A stretch of 64,000 bases of DNA, from assembly GCA_900316505.1 (NCBI GenBank), contig ONDH01000006.1, forward strand, positions 62,001 through 126,000. Direction: 5' to 3'. The stretch is from an uncultured Prevotellaceae bacterium (lineage in GTDB: Bacteria > Bacteroidota > Bacteroidia > Bacteroidales > Bacteroidaceae). The translations under genes were made by a program, and so were the position numbers. Below, in pieces: positions 15,913-25,223 of the stretch; position 1 is the stretch's first letter; each line of letters starts with the position of its first letter. The notes under the pieces are model-generated. The model searched no databases and was not told the origin of the DNA. It saw nothing but the letters and a program-made list of their open reading frames with translations.

Positions 15913-17100
15913 ATGAAAATAGGCATCTTAACCCATCATTGGGTGTTTAATTATGGCGCTAATTTACAGACTTTGTCTACTGTTTGTTTTTTGAGGAATA
16001 ATGGTCATGAACCTTTTGTAATAAATTGGGTTCAGGAAGACGCTGAGGAGTATTATTATAAAACTACAGAAACAGAGATGGCGGACATGTTCCGCAAATT
16101 TCAAGAAGAATATTATCCATTAACGTTATTGTGTAGATCAGCCAAGGACATTGCAGATGTTATAAAACAGAATGGAATTGAGAAAGTAATAATTGGATCA
16201 GATACGGTTTTCATGCTGCATTCCAGACAATTCAGTCTGAGATCATGGAAATGGACACAACCAACGTCTGAATCAGTTTTCCCAAATCCTTTTTGGGGCG
16301 AATTCCTTGATTACGGTATTGATATTCCTGTTATTGCATATTCTGCAGCAACCTTAGATTTAAACCTTTCTGCTTTTAAATCAAAGAGAGAGGAAATTGG
16401 ACGCTATTTGAAACGTTTCAAAATAATAACAACCCGAGATCAGTATACTTCAGAGATTATTTCCTTTTTTACAAGAGGAGCGATGGTCCCAGTTATTACA
16501 CCGGATCCTGTTTTCTCTTTTAATAATAATTTCATTCAAAATTTGTCTAGAGAAGATTTTTTAAATAAATATCACTTGCCCAACAAATATATACTTGTAT
16601 GCTTTACTGAGGGTTATCAAAAGAAAGCAACAGCTTTTGTCAATGAATTAAATAACCTTACAAAAAAGAGTGGTTATGAATTAATTGAATTGCCAAGGCA
16701 AACAGGTAGGAAACTATTCGATATTAAGCATGTTGACACAATAATGAATCCAATAGAATGGTATAATATGATTCGTTTTTCAAATGGATTTATTGGCCAA
16801 TTAATGCATCCTATAGTGATTTCTATACATAATTCTGTTCCTTTCTTCTGTATAGATTATTATGGTCGAAGGAAATTACGGGCTACGTTTATTGATTATA
16901 AGACAAGCAAAGCTTATCAGATTATAAATCAGGTTGAGAAGGTCAATTGTTATAAAAATATTGCAGGCCGTTTCGATATGATGCCATCTCCTAAATATGT
17001 TTTGGAGAGTATTCTCTCACAAATAGATCACCCTGACTATTCAATAACAGAAAAGATGAATAAGAAGAGTGATAACTCAATGAAATTAATGTTGGAATAA
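15913..17100 (+). CDS. Polysaccharide pyruvyl transferase family protein
   Basis: The N-terminus MKIGILTHHWVFNYGANLQTLS is the family signature (the NYGA-LQ motif) of CsaB/WcaK-type proteins. Later come IIGSDTVFMLHS, the ITPDPVFSF segment, and a C-terminal half with FIGQLMHPIVISI corresponding to the donor-binding part with its conserved His. These enzymes add ketal-linked pyruvate to sugars, or are GT-B-like relatives. At 395 residues it has the usual length. Pairing with the F420-type iron-sulfur protein directly upstream is a recurrent arrangement in Bacteroidales capsule loci. Confidence 0.88.
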   Translation: MKIGILTHHWVFNYGANLQTLSTVCFLRNNGHEPFVINWVQEDAEEYYYKTTETEMADMFRKFQEEYYPLTLLCRSAKDIADVIKQNGIEKVIIGSDTVFMLHSRQFSLRSWKWTQPTSESVFPNPFWGEFLDYGIDIPVIAYSAATLDLNLSAFKSKREEIGRYLKRFKIITTRDQYTSEIISFFTRGAMVPVITPDPVFSFNNNFIQNLSREDFLNKYHLPNKYILVCFTEGYQKKATAFVNELNNLTKKSGYELIELPRQTGRKLFDIKHVDTIMNPIEWYNMIRFSNGFIGQLMHPIVISIHNSVPFFCIDYYGRRKLRATFIDYKTSKAYQIINQVEKVNCYKNIAGRFDMMPSPKYVLESILSQIDHPDYSITEKMNKKSDNSMKLMLE

Positions 17101-17103
17101 TAT

Positions 17104-18099
17104 ATGAAGAAAAAAATGATATTGTCTTATGATTATGAACTCTTTTTTGGAGATAAATCAGGGACTGTCCAAAAGACGTTAATTGAACCTACAAACATGA
17201 TTCTTGATGCGATGGAATCAGTAGGGCTTAAAGGCAATTTCTTTGTAGACTGGCAGATGCTGAAATACATTAAGCAGGAAAACGACGAAAGATGTCAAGA
17301 AGATTATACCCTTATTGTCACTCAGCTCAAAGATATAATTCGTAGAGGGCATCGCATAGAACTTCATATTCATCCACATTGGGTTGATGCTAAATACAAT
17401 GGTGATGGAACTTGGAACTTTGATGATTTTACCCACTATAGTCTTCAGAGTTTTAGTCAAAGAGAAGTAACTCAGATGTTTGTTGATGGAACAAACCTTC
17501 TGACGAAAATAGTGCAAGAAGTAGATCCATCTTATAAGATTGTTGCATTCCGAGCGGGAGGATGGGCTGTGCAGCCATTTTCTTTGTTAAAAGAGGGCTT
17601 TAAAAGGGCTGATATTAAAATCGACTCGTCTCCTTGTAAAGGATTTGTTATAAGAGAATTACACTCAAATTGCGATTTTAGAAACATACCGGACAAGAGT
17701 TTGTACCGTTTTAGTGATGACATTTGCAAAGAAGTTGTAGATGGCGAGTTTATTTGTATACCAATTACCCAGTATTATCGGCATATAGTACAAGGGGCAT
17801 TAGAAAAAATGTCAAAAACCATTACAGGAGAGATGTCTTGTATTACAGATGGAACACATGACAGAAAAGAGAATATGATTGCAAAAAACAAAGGTGAATT
17901 GAAGGAGATAAGCCATCCTTTTAGAATGTTATCACTACATACAACTCCTCTATCTGTTCCTTTTATGATGTGGCAACTATGGTGTAAAGATTTACTCTGT
18001 GCAATCCAACACCCCAAAGATCAAACCAAGCTAACTGTGAAAGTTATCAAGACTCTTGGAAAATTCGTTAAAACAGTATCATATATTGATTTTGTATAG
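17104..18099 (+). CDS. Polysaccharide deacetylase-like (NodB-type) protein
   Basis: This 331-residue protein starts KKKMILSYDYELFFGDKSG (the catalytic-Asp-type strand of NodB folds), followed by GNFFVDWQML, RGHRIELHIHPHW (metal-binding H-x-H) and AFRAGGWAVQPF with the conserved Arg. The fold is that of carbohydrate esterase 4-like deacetylases; the sequence is a glycan-locus variant and could remove an N-acetyl group from a sugar in the repeat unit. No signal peptide is seen, so it would act in the cytoplasm on a lipid-linked intermediate. It starts 3 bp after the pyruvyl transferase gene. Confidence 0.75.
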   Translation: MKKKMILSYDYELFFGDKSGTVQKTLIEPTNMILDAMESVGLKGNFFVDWQMLKYIKQENDERCQEDYTLIVTQLKDIIRRGHRIELHIHPHWVDAKYNGDGTWNFDDFTHYSLQSFSQREVTQMFVDGTNLLTKIVQEVDPSYKIVAFRAGGWAVQPFSLLKEGFKRADIKIDSSPCKGFVIRELHSNCDFRNIPDKSLYRFSDDICKEVVDGEFICIPITQYYRHIVQGALEKMSKTITGEMSCITDGTHDRKENMIAKNKGELKEISHPFRMLSLHTTPLSVPFMMWQLWCKDLLCAIQHPKDQTKLTVKVIKTLGKFVKTVSYIDFV

Positions 18100-18101
18100 G
18101 T

Positions 18102-19274
18102 ATGAAAAGAAAAATATATATTGTGATGCATAGCGACATCATGAACTATCCACCTATGATATCATTAATTGATATCTTAAAGGAGTTGGGGGAAGACATC
18201 GTATATATTGGTGCTTATTCTGATACACCAACAACACGACGATTTAAAGAGATTGGGGTGGAATTTGTCAATATAGTAAGAAGAAAATCGGACTCAAAAT
18301 TATCCATATTAAAGGCTATGTTTGATTATCGTCGAAAATTGGCTTCGTTTTTTAATAGCCGAAACTTATCGAAAGATGATATATTGTGGTATGTCTTCTG
18401 TGACTCAGCCCCAGCAGTGTATGATATTATAGCAAAGCATAGATATATTGTACACTACTATGAATTCGATAGGTTGCAATTTAATTGGCAGTTTCGGATA
18501 TTGTACCCATCTTTTAATCATGAAAAGTTTGCCAAAGGTGCTTTAACTACTATCCAATGTGAGTATAATAGAGCTCAGATTTTTAGAGGGCTTTTAGGTT
18601 TGAACTATGTACCAGATATTATACCCAATAAGCCCTACATTAAAGAAGGTACAATGAACGTCTCAACGATGCCGTCGGATATTAATATTTTATTGGATGA
18701 TTTGAAAGATAGAACAGTTGGACGAGAGATTGTTTTATATCAAGGTATTTTTGATTCACGAGAAAGAAAACTTGAAGAGTTTTGTGAAGCAATTAACATG
18801 ATGCCGGAGGATTACATGTTAATAGCAATGGGGAAAGGTGATAAATCTTATGAAATGCTAAAAAATAAATATCAGTCAAATAGAATACTATTTATACCCT
18901 TCATTATTCCTCCATATCATTTGCATGTCACAAAAATGTCGTCAGTGGGAGTCTTATCTTATTCTCCGGTTAATAAAACAATAAATGGTGTTATTAACCC
19001 ATTATACTGTGCGCCCAATAAGATATTTGAATATACTCGATATGGAAAACCAATGATTTCAAATGATATTCCTGGTTTAAAAAACATATTTGATTGTTAT
19101 CATTGTGGGGAGGTTGTTGAATATCCCCTGAATCCTTCCAAGATAGTCGAAATACTTCTACAAATATTTAATTCTTATGAAAAATATTCAGAAGGGGCTT
19201 TTAATTATTACAATTCAGTAGATATAAAGAAATCTATTAGTAATATAATAAAAAAAATTGAATATAATGGTTAA
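18102..19274 (+). CDS. Glycosyltransferase, GT-B fold (family 4-like)
   Basis: This 390-residue protein has the N-terminus KRKIYIVMHSDIMNYPPMISLI and a C-terminal donor domain: EIVLYQGIFDSRERKLEE, NRILFIPFIIPPYHLHV, GVLSYSP and NKIFEYTRYGKPMISNDIPG. The last matches the nucleotide-sugar site of GT4 enzymes, including the Glu of the E-x7-E region (FEYTRYGKP). It should add one sugar of the repeat unit. It overlaps the following GT2 gene by 8 bp and follows the deacetylase gene by 2 bp. Donor unknown. Confidence 0.82.
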   Translation: MKRKIYIVMHSDIMNYPPMISLIDILKELGEDIVYIGAYSDTPTTRRFKEIGVEFVNIVRRKSDSKLSILKAMFDYRRKLASFFNSRNLSKDDILWYVFCDSAPAVYDIIAKHRYIVHYYEFDRLQFNWQFRILYPSFNHEKFAKGALTTIQCEYNRAQIFRGLLGLNYVPDIIPNKPYIKEGTMNVSTMPSDINILLDDLKDRTVGREIVLYQGIFDSRERKLEEFCEAINMMPEDYMLIAMGKGDKSYEMLKNKYQSNRILFIPFIIPPYHLHVTKMSSVGVLSYSPVNKTINGVINPLYCAPNKIFEYTRYGKPMISNDIPGLKNIFDCYHCGEVVEYPLNPSKIVEILLQIFNSYEKYSEGAFNYYNSVDIKKSISNIIKKIEYNG

Positions 19275-20181
19275 GGTCTCTATCATTTTGCCAGCTTATA
19301 ATGCATCGAGTACAATCTCTCAGTCTATAGAAAGCATTATTAAGCAAACCTATGAAGATTGGGAATTAATTATAATCAATGATGGATCGAATGATAATAC
19401 AAAGGATATCATATTGTCTTATAAGGATGATAGAATTAAAATTTTCGATAATCCAGGAAACAAAGGAATTGTATATACTCTAAATAGAGCCCTTTCTATT
19501 GCACAGGGGCTATATGTTGCCAGAATGGATTCTGACGATATTTCAATCTCAACTAGAATTGAAAAACAAATTGATTATATTGAGAAATATAATTTGGACT
19601 TAATAGGATGTATGACTGAAAGGATAGATATGGAGGGGAATTGCGTTCTCCACATGGCAAACAAGTCTTACTCACCATCCAAAATTACGAGATGTGTTAA
19701 ATATGACAATTGCATAGCCCATCCAACGTGGTTTGGAAGGAAGTCAATGTTTGAAGAATTGGGTGGGTATAGGAATTTTCATGCGTGTGAAGATTATGAT
19801 TTTTTACTCAGAGCAATTCGTCACAATTATAAACTAGGCATTTGTGATAGTATACAATTGAAATATAGGGAGAACCTGAATGGCATATCATTCTCTAATT
19901 TATTTAAACAGCGATTGTCATCGAAATATCTTCGTGACAATATCAACAGTATTGATAGTATAACGGAAGAGGATTTGAATAGTTATTTGCAGCTTTATAA
20001 TACCCCTGAACAGGAAACAAAATATATTAAAGGACTGAAATTGTTTGAAGATGGTGTAAATTCTTTACGCCATAAAAAGTTTTCAGGGCTTATATTGATA
20101 TTTAGAAGTATCTTTATATCGAGATATGTTGGAGTTCGTTTTACGAATCTAGTCAAAATTCAATTAATTAGAATTCTTTAA
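19267..20181 (+). CDS. Family 2 glycosyltransferase
   Basis: I choose ATG 19267 (MVKVSIILPAYNASSTIS); an upstream in-frame TTG at 19258 is unlikely. GT-A motifs visible are IIINDGSNDNT (nucleotide-binding Asp) and ARMDSDDIS (the DxD metal site), then CEDYDFLLRA with the catalytic-base region. It has 304 residues and no membrane segments. It adds a sugar to the lipid-linked oligosaccharide. It overlaps the preceding gene by 8 bp. Confidence 0.9.
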   Translation: MVKVSIILPAYNASSTISQSIESIIKQTYEDWELIIINDGSNDNTKDIILSYKDDRIKIFDNPGNKGIVYTLNRALSIAQGLYVARMDSDDISISTRIEKQIDYIEKYNLDLIGCMTERIDMEGNCVLHMANKSYSPSKITRCVKYDNCIAHPTWFGRKSMFEELGGYRNFHACEDYDFLLRAIRHNYKLGICDSIQLKYRENLNGISFSNLFKQRLSSKYLRDNINSIDSITEEDLNSYLQLYNTPEQETKYIKGLKLFEDGVNSLRHKKFSGLILIFRSIFISRYVGVRFTNLVKIQLIRIL

Positions 20182-20186
20182 TAAAA

Positions 20187-21452
20187 ATGTTAGGTAGAAT
20201 AATTGAATTCTTTGTTGTTTTTTGCTATCTTTTTTGTTTCTCTTTACGGGGGGGGCACGGAGTAGATTCATCGATGGTCGTGGCTGCTTATTTGATAATT
20301 TACGGGGTGTTTAACCCTGGTTATTCTGCGCGTGTTCTAAAGTTTATTTTTTCCACATATTCAAGGAGGATTTACGCATTATATGTGGTAATAAACATTT
20401 GGATAATATTTATTATTTCAGCGACCAATTCGTTTGACTTCTCATATATGTTGACTTTCTTACATATGCTTTTCTTAATAATTGTAGGAATGTTAGTTTT
20501 TCTATATTTTTCTTATAGAGGAACGGCGAATCGTATTGTTTGGCTGATGGTTGCGGCTTTTGCGCTTCAATCTGTAATTGAATGGTGTGCTTTTCTCATA
20601 CCTTCATTTAAGGAAATAATTAATTTTACAAAGAGTGAGGAAACTATAGCTAAAGGCCAAAGTTATGCGGGAGTTCGGGCAAATTGTTTGGCAGGAAGTG
20701 ATTTCTTTGGCCTGTCGGCAGCATTCTCTGTAATGTATATTATTTTTCTATCTCACAAGAATACATGGTTTGCAACCAATCGGGCTTTGAAATTTTTACT
20801 CTTTGTGTTCCTCCTTTCTGGAACATTCTTTGCAGGAAGAACTGGTTATGTTGGCTTGATTGTGGTATTTTTATTTGCTATGTTTAATAAGAGAGAAGTG
20901 TTTAGTAAGAGAAAAACTAGCAATAAAGAAAGGTTGCTGTGGGCAATTATCATTGGTTCTTTTTTCACAATTATAAGTACGATAATATTTTTATATAATA
21001 CAAATGAAGACATACATAATTTACTTAATTTTACCTTTCAGAATATTTTTACATTATTAGAGGAAGGCTCTATGAAAACATCCTCTATGGAAAGTTTGGA
21101 TAATATGTATTTCACCATAGAGCCCTTAACATTCCTTTTTGGGGCAGGTCAGTATGTAACAAAAGATGGTGGTTATTATATGTCTACAGACGTAGGTTAT
21201 ATGAGAGTGATTTTATATATGGGTGTTATAGGGCTAATGATGTTGTTGTCTATGCAATGCATTATTATGCAATTAAGGAATGGTACAGAGATAAAACTGA
21301 AAAAATATCTCTTCTTGCTTTTGTTAATACTCCATGCTAAGGGAGAAGTAATTGTTTGGAATCAAATTGTGCTTGACACTGTTGTACTCTTCTGTCTACA
21401 AGACACATTCAATAATAAATTTTGTATTAACAAAAAAGTTGTCCGTTCATGA
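20187..21452 (+). CDS. Wzy-type O-antigen/capsule polymerase
   Basis: This 421-residue polytopic membrane protein has about ten to twelve hydrophobic segments and a large loop near residues 275-330 (NIFTLLEEGSMKTSSMESL...). The motif FFAGRTGYVGLIVVF resembles the GRTG/SRG region of Wzy and O-antigen ligases. It should polymerise the repeat units in the periplasm after flipping. Low sequence conservation is normal for Wzy, and identification rests on topology and on there being one flippase in the locus. Its stop overlaps the next start (ATGA at 21449). Confidence 0.78.
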   Translation: MLGRIIEFFVVFCYLFCFSLRGGHGVDSSMVVAAYLIIYGVFNPGYSARVLKFIFSTYSRRIYALYVVINIWIIFIISATNSFDFSYMLTFLHMLFLIIVGMLVFLYFSYRGTANRIVWLMVAAFALQSVIEWCAFLIPSFKEIINFTKSEETIAKGQSYAGVRANCLAGSDFFGLSAAFSVMYIIFLSHKNTWFATNRALKFLLFVFLLSGTFFAGRTGYVGLIVVFLFAMFNKREVFSKRKTSNKERLLWAIIIGSFFTIISTIIFLYNTNEDIHNLLNFTFQNIFTLLEEGSMKTSSMESLDNMYFTIEPLTFLFGAGQYVTKDGGYYMSTDVGYMRVILYMGVIGLMMLLSMQCIIMQLRNGTEIKLKKYLFLLLLILHAKGEVIVWNQIVLDTVVLFCLQDTFNNKFCINKKVVRS

Positions 21453-22234
21453 AAATAAATGTACTCATTTCGTGTATGCATCAAACCGACCATAGCATTA
21501 TTGATCGTACTAATGTTCAGACAGATGCTATAGTTATTAATCAATGCGATAAGGATGAAGTAGTGGAATATGATTTCGTTAATAGAAAAGGGAACAATTG
21601 CCACGTTAAATTTATCGATACAAAGGAACGAGGTCTTTCGCGATCACGAAATATGGCTATAAAAAACGCCTGGGGCGATGTGCTATATATGTGTGATGAT
21701 GATGAATTATTGGACGACAATTATGAAAAAACGATTCTTGATGCATACCAAAATAAACCTCAAGAAGATATTATTATATTTTCTATAATTAGAAAAGGAC
21801 ACACATATCCAAATACAGAGGGAAAAGTAGGTCTGTCACAAATCTTACGTACGTCATCTGTTCAAACAACATTTAAGCGTCAACGTATTATAGAGAATAA
21901 CATTCTTTTCGATGTAAAAATGGGTAGCGGTACAGGAAATGGCGCAGGAGAAGAAAATAAGTTTCTTATGGATTGTAGAAGAAAAGGGTTGAAGATGTTT
22001 TATGTCCCCTCAATTATTGCAACGGTGAAGAGCGAAAATAGCCAGTGGTTCACGGGATTTGATAAAAAATATTTTATAGACACATTCTGGGCAGCTAGGA
22101 GAATTTTAGGCGCACGTTTAGGATTCTTATATCTTTTCTATTGGTGTCTATTTCGCAGTCGTAATTTCAAAATAGAGTTGTCAAAATTCCAGATGTTGAA
22201 ATATTCATTAACAGGTTTTTTTGAACGAAGATAA
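21449..22234 (+). CDS. Family 2 glycosyltransferase (atypical N-terminus)
   Basis: This 261-residue protein starts KINVLISCMHQTDHSII, followed by VINQCDKDE, ERGLSRSRNMAIKNAWGDVLYMCDDDELL (the DDD metal-site region of GT-A enzymes) and GAGEENKFLMDCRRKG. The first strand differs from the classical V-S-I-I-x-P start, as in a subgroup of glycan-locus GT2 proteins. A hydrophobic patch near the C-terminus (RLGFLYLFYWCLFRS) may contact the membrane. Start overlaps the polymerase stop by 4 bp (ATGA). Confidence 0.85.
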   Translation: MKINVLISCMHQTDHSIIDRTNVQTDAIVINQCDKDEVVEYDFVNRKGNNCHVKFIDTKERGLSRSRNMAIKNAWGDVLYMCDDDELLDDNYEKTILDAYQNKPQEDIIIFSIIRKGHTYPNTEGKVGLSQILRTSSVQTTFKRQRIIENNILFDVKMGSGTGNGAGEENKFLMDCRRKGLKMFYVPSIIATVKSENSQWFTGFDKKYFIDTFWAARRILGARLGFLYLFYWCLFRSRNFKIELSKFQMLKYSLTGFFERR

Positions 22235-22240
22235 TTCCTT

Positions 22241-23023
22241 ATGAAAGAAGAGCTTATATCCATCATAATGCCCACTTACAAATGTGGTAAATTTATAGAA
22301 GAAAGCATAATAAGTGTACAGTCACAAACTTATAAGAACTGGGAATTGATTATTGTTGATGATTGTTCAGAGGATGGTACAGTAGACCTCGTTTTGGATT
22401 ACCAAAAGAGTGATGACAGAATAAGCCTGTATCAGAATGCAACCAATAGTGGGGCAGCTGTCACGCGCAACACGGCTTTGAAAAATGCTCATGGTCGCTG
22501 GATTGCTTTTCTTGATAGTGATGACCTATGGGAACCATCGAAACTAGAAAAGCAAATCAAGTTTATGAAGGAGAACAACTTTGCGTTCACCTACCATGAG
22601 TATGTTGAGATAGACGAGCAAGACAACGAATTAGGTGTTCATGTAAGTGGAAAGGTGCATGTTGGTCAGTTCGATATGTATGCTTGTTGCTGGCCTGGGT
22701 GTCTTTCTGTGATGTATGATGCATCAAAGATAGGTCTGATCCAAATTAATGACATCAAGAAGAATAATGATACGGCCATGTGGCTGAAGGTTATTAAGAA
22801 AGCAGACTGCTATCTATTACCTGAATGTCTTGGCAAGTACCGTCGCAGAGCAAACTCAATCACTCCAAAACCGATATGGAAGCGTATCTGGGCGCATTAT
22901 CCATTGTTCCGTGTTGCAGAAGAGATGAATCCTATTTCTGCTACATTCTGGGTAATCATGAATGTGTTTGGGAATGCGTATAAGAAATTCCGCTATGTCA
23001 AAAGATATACACCTACTATTTGA
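22241..23023 (+). CDS. Family 2 glycosyltransferase
   Basis: This is a classical GT-A protein of 260 residues: ISIIMPTYKCGKFIEESI, IIVDDCSEDGT, TRNTALKNAHGRWIAFLDSDDLWEP (DxD), and NDTAMWLKVIKKAD in the acceptor region. It is similar to enzymes of the WfgS/WcaA-like type in O-antigen loci. It lies 6 bp after the preceding glycosyltransferase, and its 3' end overlaps the next gene by 29 bp. Confidence 0.9.
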   Translation: MKEELISIIMPTYKCGKFIEESIISVQSQTYKNWELIIVDDCSEDGTVDLVLDYQKSDDRISLYQNATNSGAAVTRNTALKNAHGRWIAFLDSDDLWEPSKLEKQIKFMKENNFAFTYHEYVEIDEQDNELGVHVSGKVHVGQFDMYACCWPGCLSVMYDASKIGLIQINDIKKNNDTAMWLKVIKKADCYLLPECLGKYRRRANSITPKPIWKRIWAHYPLFRVAEEMNPISATFWVIMNVFGNAYKKFRYVKRYTPTI

Positions 23024-24104
23024 GTTGATACGAGTAATTGTTGGGAGACAGAAAAGTCTCTCAAGGATTCCTTCTTCAGATGAATGGCAGGAATTGTATA
23101 AACTTTCCAAAAACCATGCCATTACTGGAGTAACTTTTGCAGGCGTTCGTAAATTGAAGCAGAATGGGATTAGTATTCCTTCCGATTTGTATATGCAATG
23201 GTTGGGACTTACTTCACAAGTTCAACAGCGCAATGAAGTGATGAACGCTCATTGTGTAGAAGCATGTAAGTGGCTACAACAGGCAGGTTTCAAAACTTGT
23301 ATTCTTAAAGGTCAGGGTGTTGCTCAATTGTATGGCTCAGAACTATCCATGCTCAGACAATCGGGTGATATTGATCTATGGGTAGATGGTGGAATGCATA
23401 GGGCTATGACTTGGGCCAGAAATAATTATGGTGATGTGGCCTTTGACTATATCAATGCGCATGTGCCAATGTTTAAAGAAACAGAAGTGGAATTACATTG
23501 GCGAGTAAGGTCCGTGAGCAATTTGATTCAGAACAGGAGGTTACAAAAGTGGATGGAGGAGCATGAGGAGGAATTGTTGAATACGACAATAGAATTGCCA
23601 AATGGTGCAGGAATAATTCCAGTGCCTTCATTGACTTTGAATCGTTATTACATCTTATTGCACTGCTATAATCATATCTTCTCAGAGGGCTTGGGACTAA
23701 GGCAAATTATGGACTTGTACTTTGTACTTGCTCAAAATAACTTCGACAAAGCAAAAGATACAGAATTCAGGAAGTTCTTCTTCGAAAGCCTGGGCTTGCG
23801 AAAATTTGCTTCTGCCATGATGTGGATTATGGGCTTTGTGTTCGGACTGGAAAGGGAGAAAATGCTTTGTGAGCCTGACGAGAAAGAGGGGAAGTACATA
23901 CTGAATGAGGTGATGCAGAATGGTAATATGGGCCATCATGACCATAGAATCAAACGCGTGAGCAAGAATGCCAAAATACAATCTGTTGCAGCAAGTCTTC
24001 AGCATACCTGGCATCTTGCAACCCGTTATCCCTCAGAATTTCTCTGGACTCCCGTGTGGATTGTTTGGCATTTTTGTTGGAAAAAAGCTTGTGTGAGAGT
24101 TTAG
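22995..24104 (+). CDS. Nucleotidyltransferase family protein of exopolysaccharide loci
   Basis: I choose ATG 22995 (MSKDIHLLFELIRVIVG), overlapping the previous gene by 29 bp; a longer frame to 22962 is possible. The sequence ILKGQGVAQLYG...RQSGDIDLWVDG is the G-x-G and D-x-D signature of the uncharacterised nucleotidyltransferase family (NTP_transf_5) found in capsule and exopolysaccharide clusters. The rest is helical (ILLHCYNHIFSEGLGLRQIMDLY). Chemistry in vivo is not known for the family. It may modify a sugar nucleotide or protein in assembly. About 369 residues. Confidence 0.82.
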   Translation: MSKDIHLLFELIRVIVGRQKSLSRIPSSDEWQELYKLSKNHAITGVTFAGVRKLKQNGISIPSDLYMQWLGLTSQVQQRNEVMNAHCVEACKWLQQAGFKTCILKGQGVAQLYGSELSMLRQSGDIDLWVDGGMHRAMTWARNNYGDVAFDYINAHVPMFKETEVELHWRVRSVSNLIQNRRLQKWMEEHEEELLNTTIELPNGAGIIPVPSLTLNRYYILLHCYNHIFSEGLGLRQIMDLYFVLAQNNFDKAKDTEFRKFFFESLGLRKFASAMMWIMGFVFGLEREKMLCEPDEKEGKYILNEVMQNGNMGHHDHRIKRVSKNAKIQSVAASLQHTWHLATRYPSEFLWTPVWIVWHFCWKKACVRV

Positions 24105-24155
24105 TGAGAATAGGTGCATCGCCACGATAACGTTAACCTCAACGCTAACAAAGTA

Positions 24156-24551
24156 ATGAAAATCATAGATGATAATCTTCTGAATAAAGTTTCGTCTGAA
24201 GCGAAAGATTCACCAAGGCTGAGGATGAACTATAATTTTCATCAGAGTCTTGATGAGAAATGTCATCGATTTTTGAATGCAGTAGAGCCTGGAACGAAGG
24301 TTGAGATACATCGTCATCCGAAGTCATTTGTGCTGCTTCGTGGTAGAGTTAGAGTGAATACCTACAATGATGATGGCACAGTGATGGAGAGTGCAGTTCT
24401 CTGCCCAGAGGATGGACTCTACGGAGTGGATATTCCCCAGAATGTCTGGCATAATGTGGAATGTCTGGAGTCTGGAAGTGTATTCTTTGAGTGTAAGGAA
24501 GGACCGTTTGTGCCGCATAAGGAAGAAGGCGTTTTGCGCCTTCAACGATAA
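24156..24551 (+). CDS. WbuC-family cupin, copy 1 (metal-site Glu missing)
   Basis: Start at ATG 24156 (MKIIDDNLLNKVSSEAKD), 131 residues. WbuC cupins occur in O-antigen and capsule loci; their function is unclear. Motif 1 of a cupin reads G-x5-H-x-H-x3/4-E-x6-G. Here the sequence is PGTKVEIHRHPKSFVLLRG, so the His pair is present but the Glu is gone: against copy 2 at 27111 (HRHPTKDESFVLL) three codons are missing. Otherwise the two are very similar (GLYGVDIPQNVWHNVECLESGS). This copy may be metal-poor or inactive. Heptad-like repeats (GATAACGTTAACC) lie on either side. Confidence 0.85.
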   Translation: MKIIDDNLLNKVSSEAKDSPRLRMNYNFHQSLDEKCHRFLNAVEPGTKVEIHRHPKSFVLLRGRVRVNTYNDDGTVMESAVLCPEDGLYGVDIPQNVWHNVECLESGSVFFECKEGPFVPHKEEGVLRLQR

Positions 24552-24604
24552 CGATAGCCTTGACCTTAACTGAAAGGGTTCGCAAAAAGTTTTACTAATT
24601 AAGG

Positions 24605-25201
24605 ATGATGAAAAGATTATTTGATATAGTAGCAAGTGGGCTGGGCCTTATTGTATTGAGCCCACTATTCTTAATACTTGCTATCTGGATAAAACTGGAT
24701 AGTAAAGGACCGGTGTTTTACCGACAAGTGCGTGTTGGTTATAAGAATAAGGATTTTCGTATCTTTAAGTTCCGTTCAATGAGAGTGGGGGCTGATAAGG
24801 GAAGTTTGGTAACTATTGGTGGTCATGATCCACGCGTTACTCGTTCAGGCTACTTTATCCGCAAGTTTAAGTTTGATGAGTTACCACAGCTCATTAACGT
24901 ATTCCTTGGGGATATGAGTTTGGTAGGCCCTCGCCCAGAGGTGCGCCACTATGTGGATTATTGGACTCCAGAACAGATGCATGTGCTGGATGTCCGTCCA
25001 GGTATTACTGATCCGGCATCTATTAAGTTTCGTAATGAGAATGAGTTGATGGAACAGGCTGAAGACCCCGAGAAATATTATATCGAGGTCATTATGCAGG
25101 AGAAAATTAAGCTGTACTTGGAGTATGTGGAGAAGCATAGCTTCTGGTATGACTTGGGGCTGATTTTCAAGACATTTTGGGTGATAATAAAAGAAAGATA
25201 A
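24605..25201 (+). CDS. Initiating sugar-phosphate transferase (undecaprenyl-phosphate glycosyl-1-phosphate transferase, PglC/WcaJ C-terminal type)
   Basis: This 198-residue protein has a single N-terminal re-entrant hydrophobic helix (LFDIVASGLGLIVLSPLFLILAI cut at residues 4-26), then GPVFYRQVRVGYKN, FKFRSMRVGADKG, KFDELPQLINVFLGDMSLVGPRPE and DVRPGITDPAS. These are the core of monotopic phosphoglycosyl transferases, with the conserved Asp-Glu pair in FDELPQ. It places the first sugar phosphate on undecaprenyl phosphate at the inner membrane. It is the short form lacking the multi-pass N-terminal domain of WcaJ. Next to it is the aminotransferase, as in N-acetyl-diamino sugar pathways. Confidence 0.93.
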   Translation: MMKRLFDIVASGLGLIVLSPLFLILAIWIKLDSKGPVFYRQVRVGYKNKDFRIFKFRSMRVGADKGSLVTIGGHDPRVTRSGYFIRKFKFDELPQLINVFLGDMSLVGPRPEVRHYVDYWTPEQMHVLDVRPGITDPASIKFRNENELMEQAEDPEKYYIEVIMQEKIKLYLEYVEKHSFWYDLGLIFKTFWVIIKER

Positions 25202-25223
25202 CATAAATTTGAGTTGTAGAATT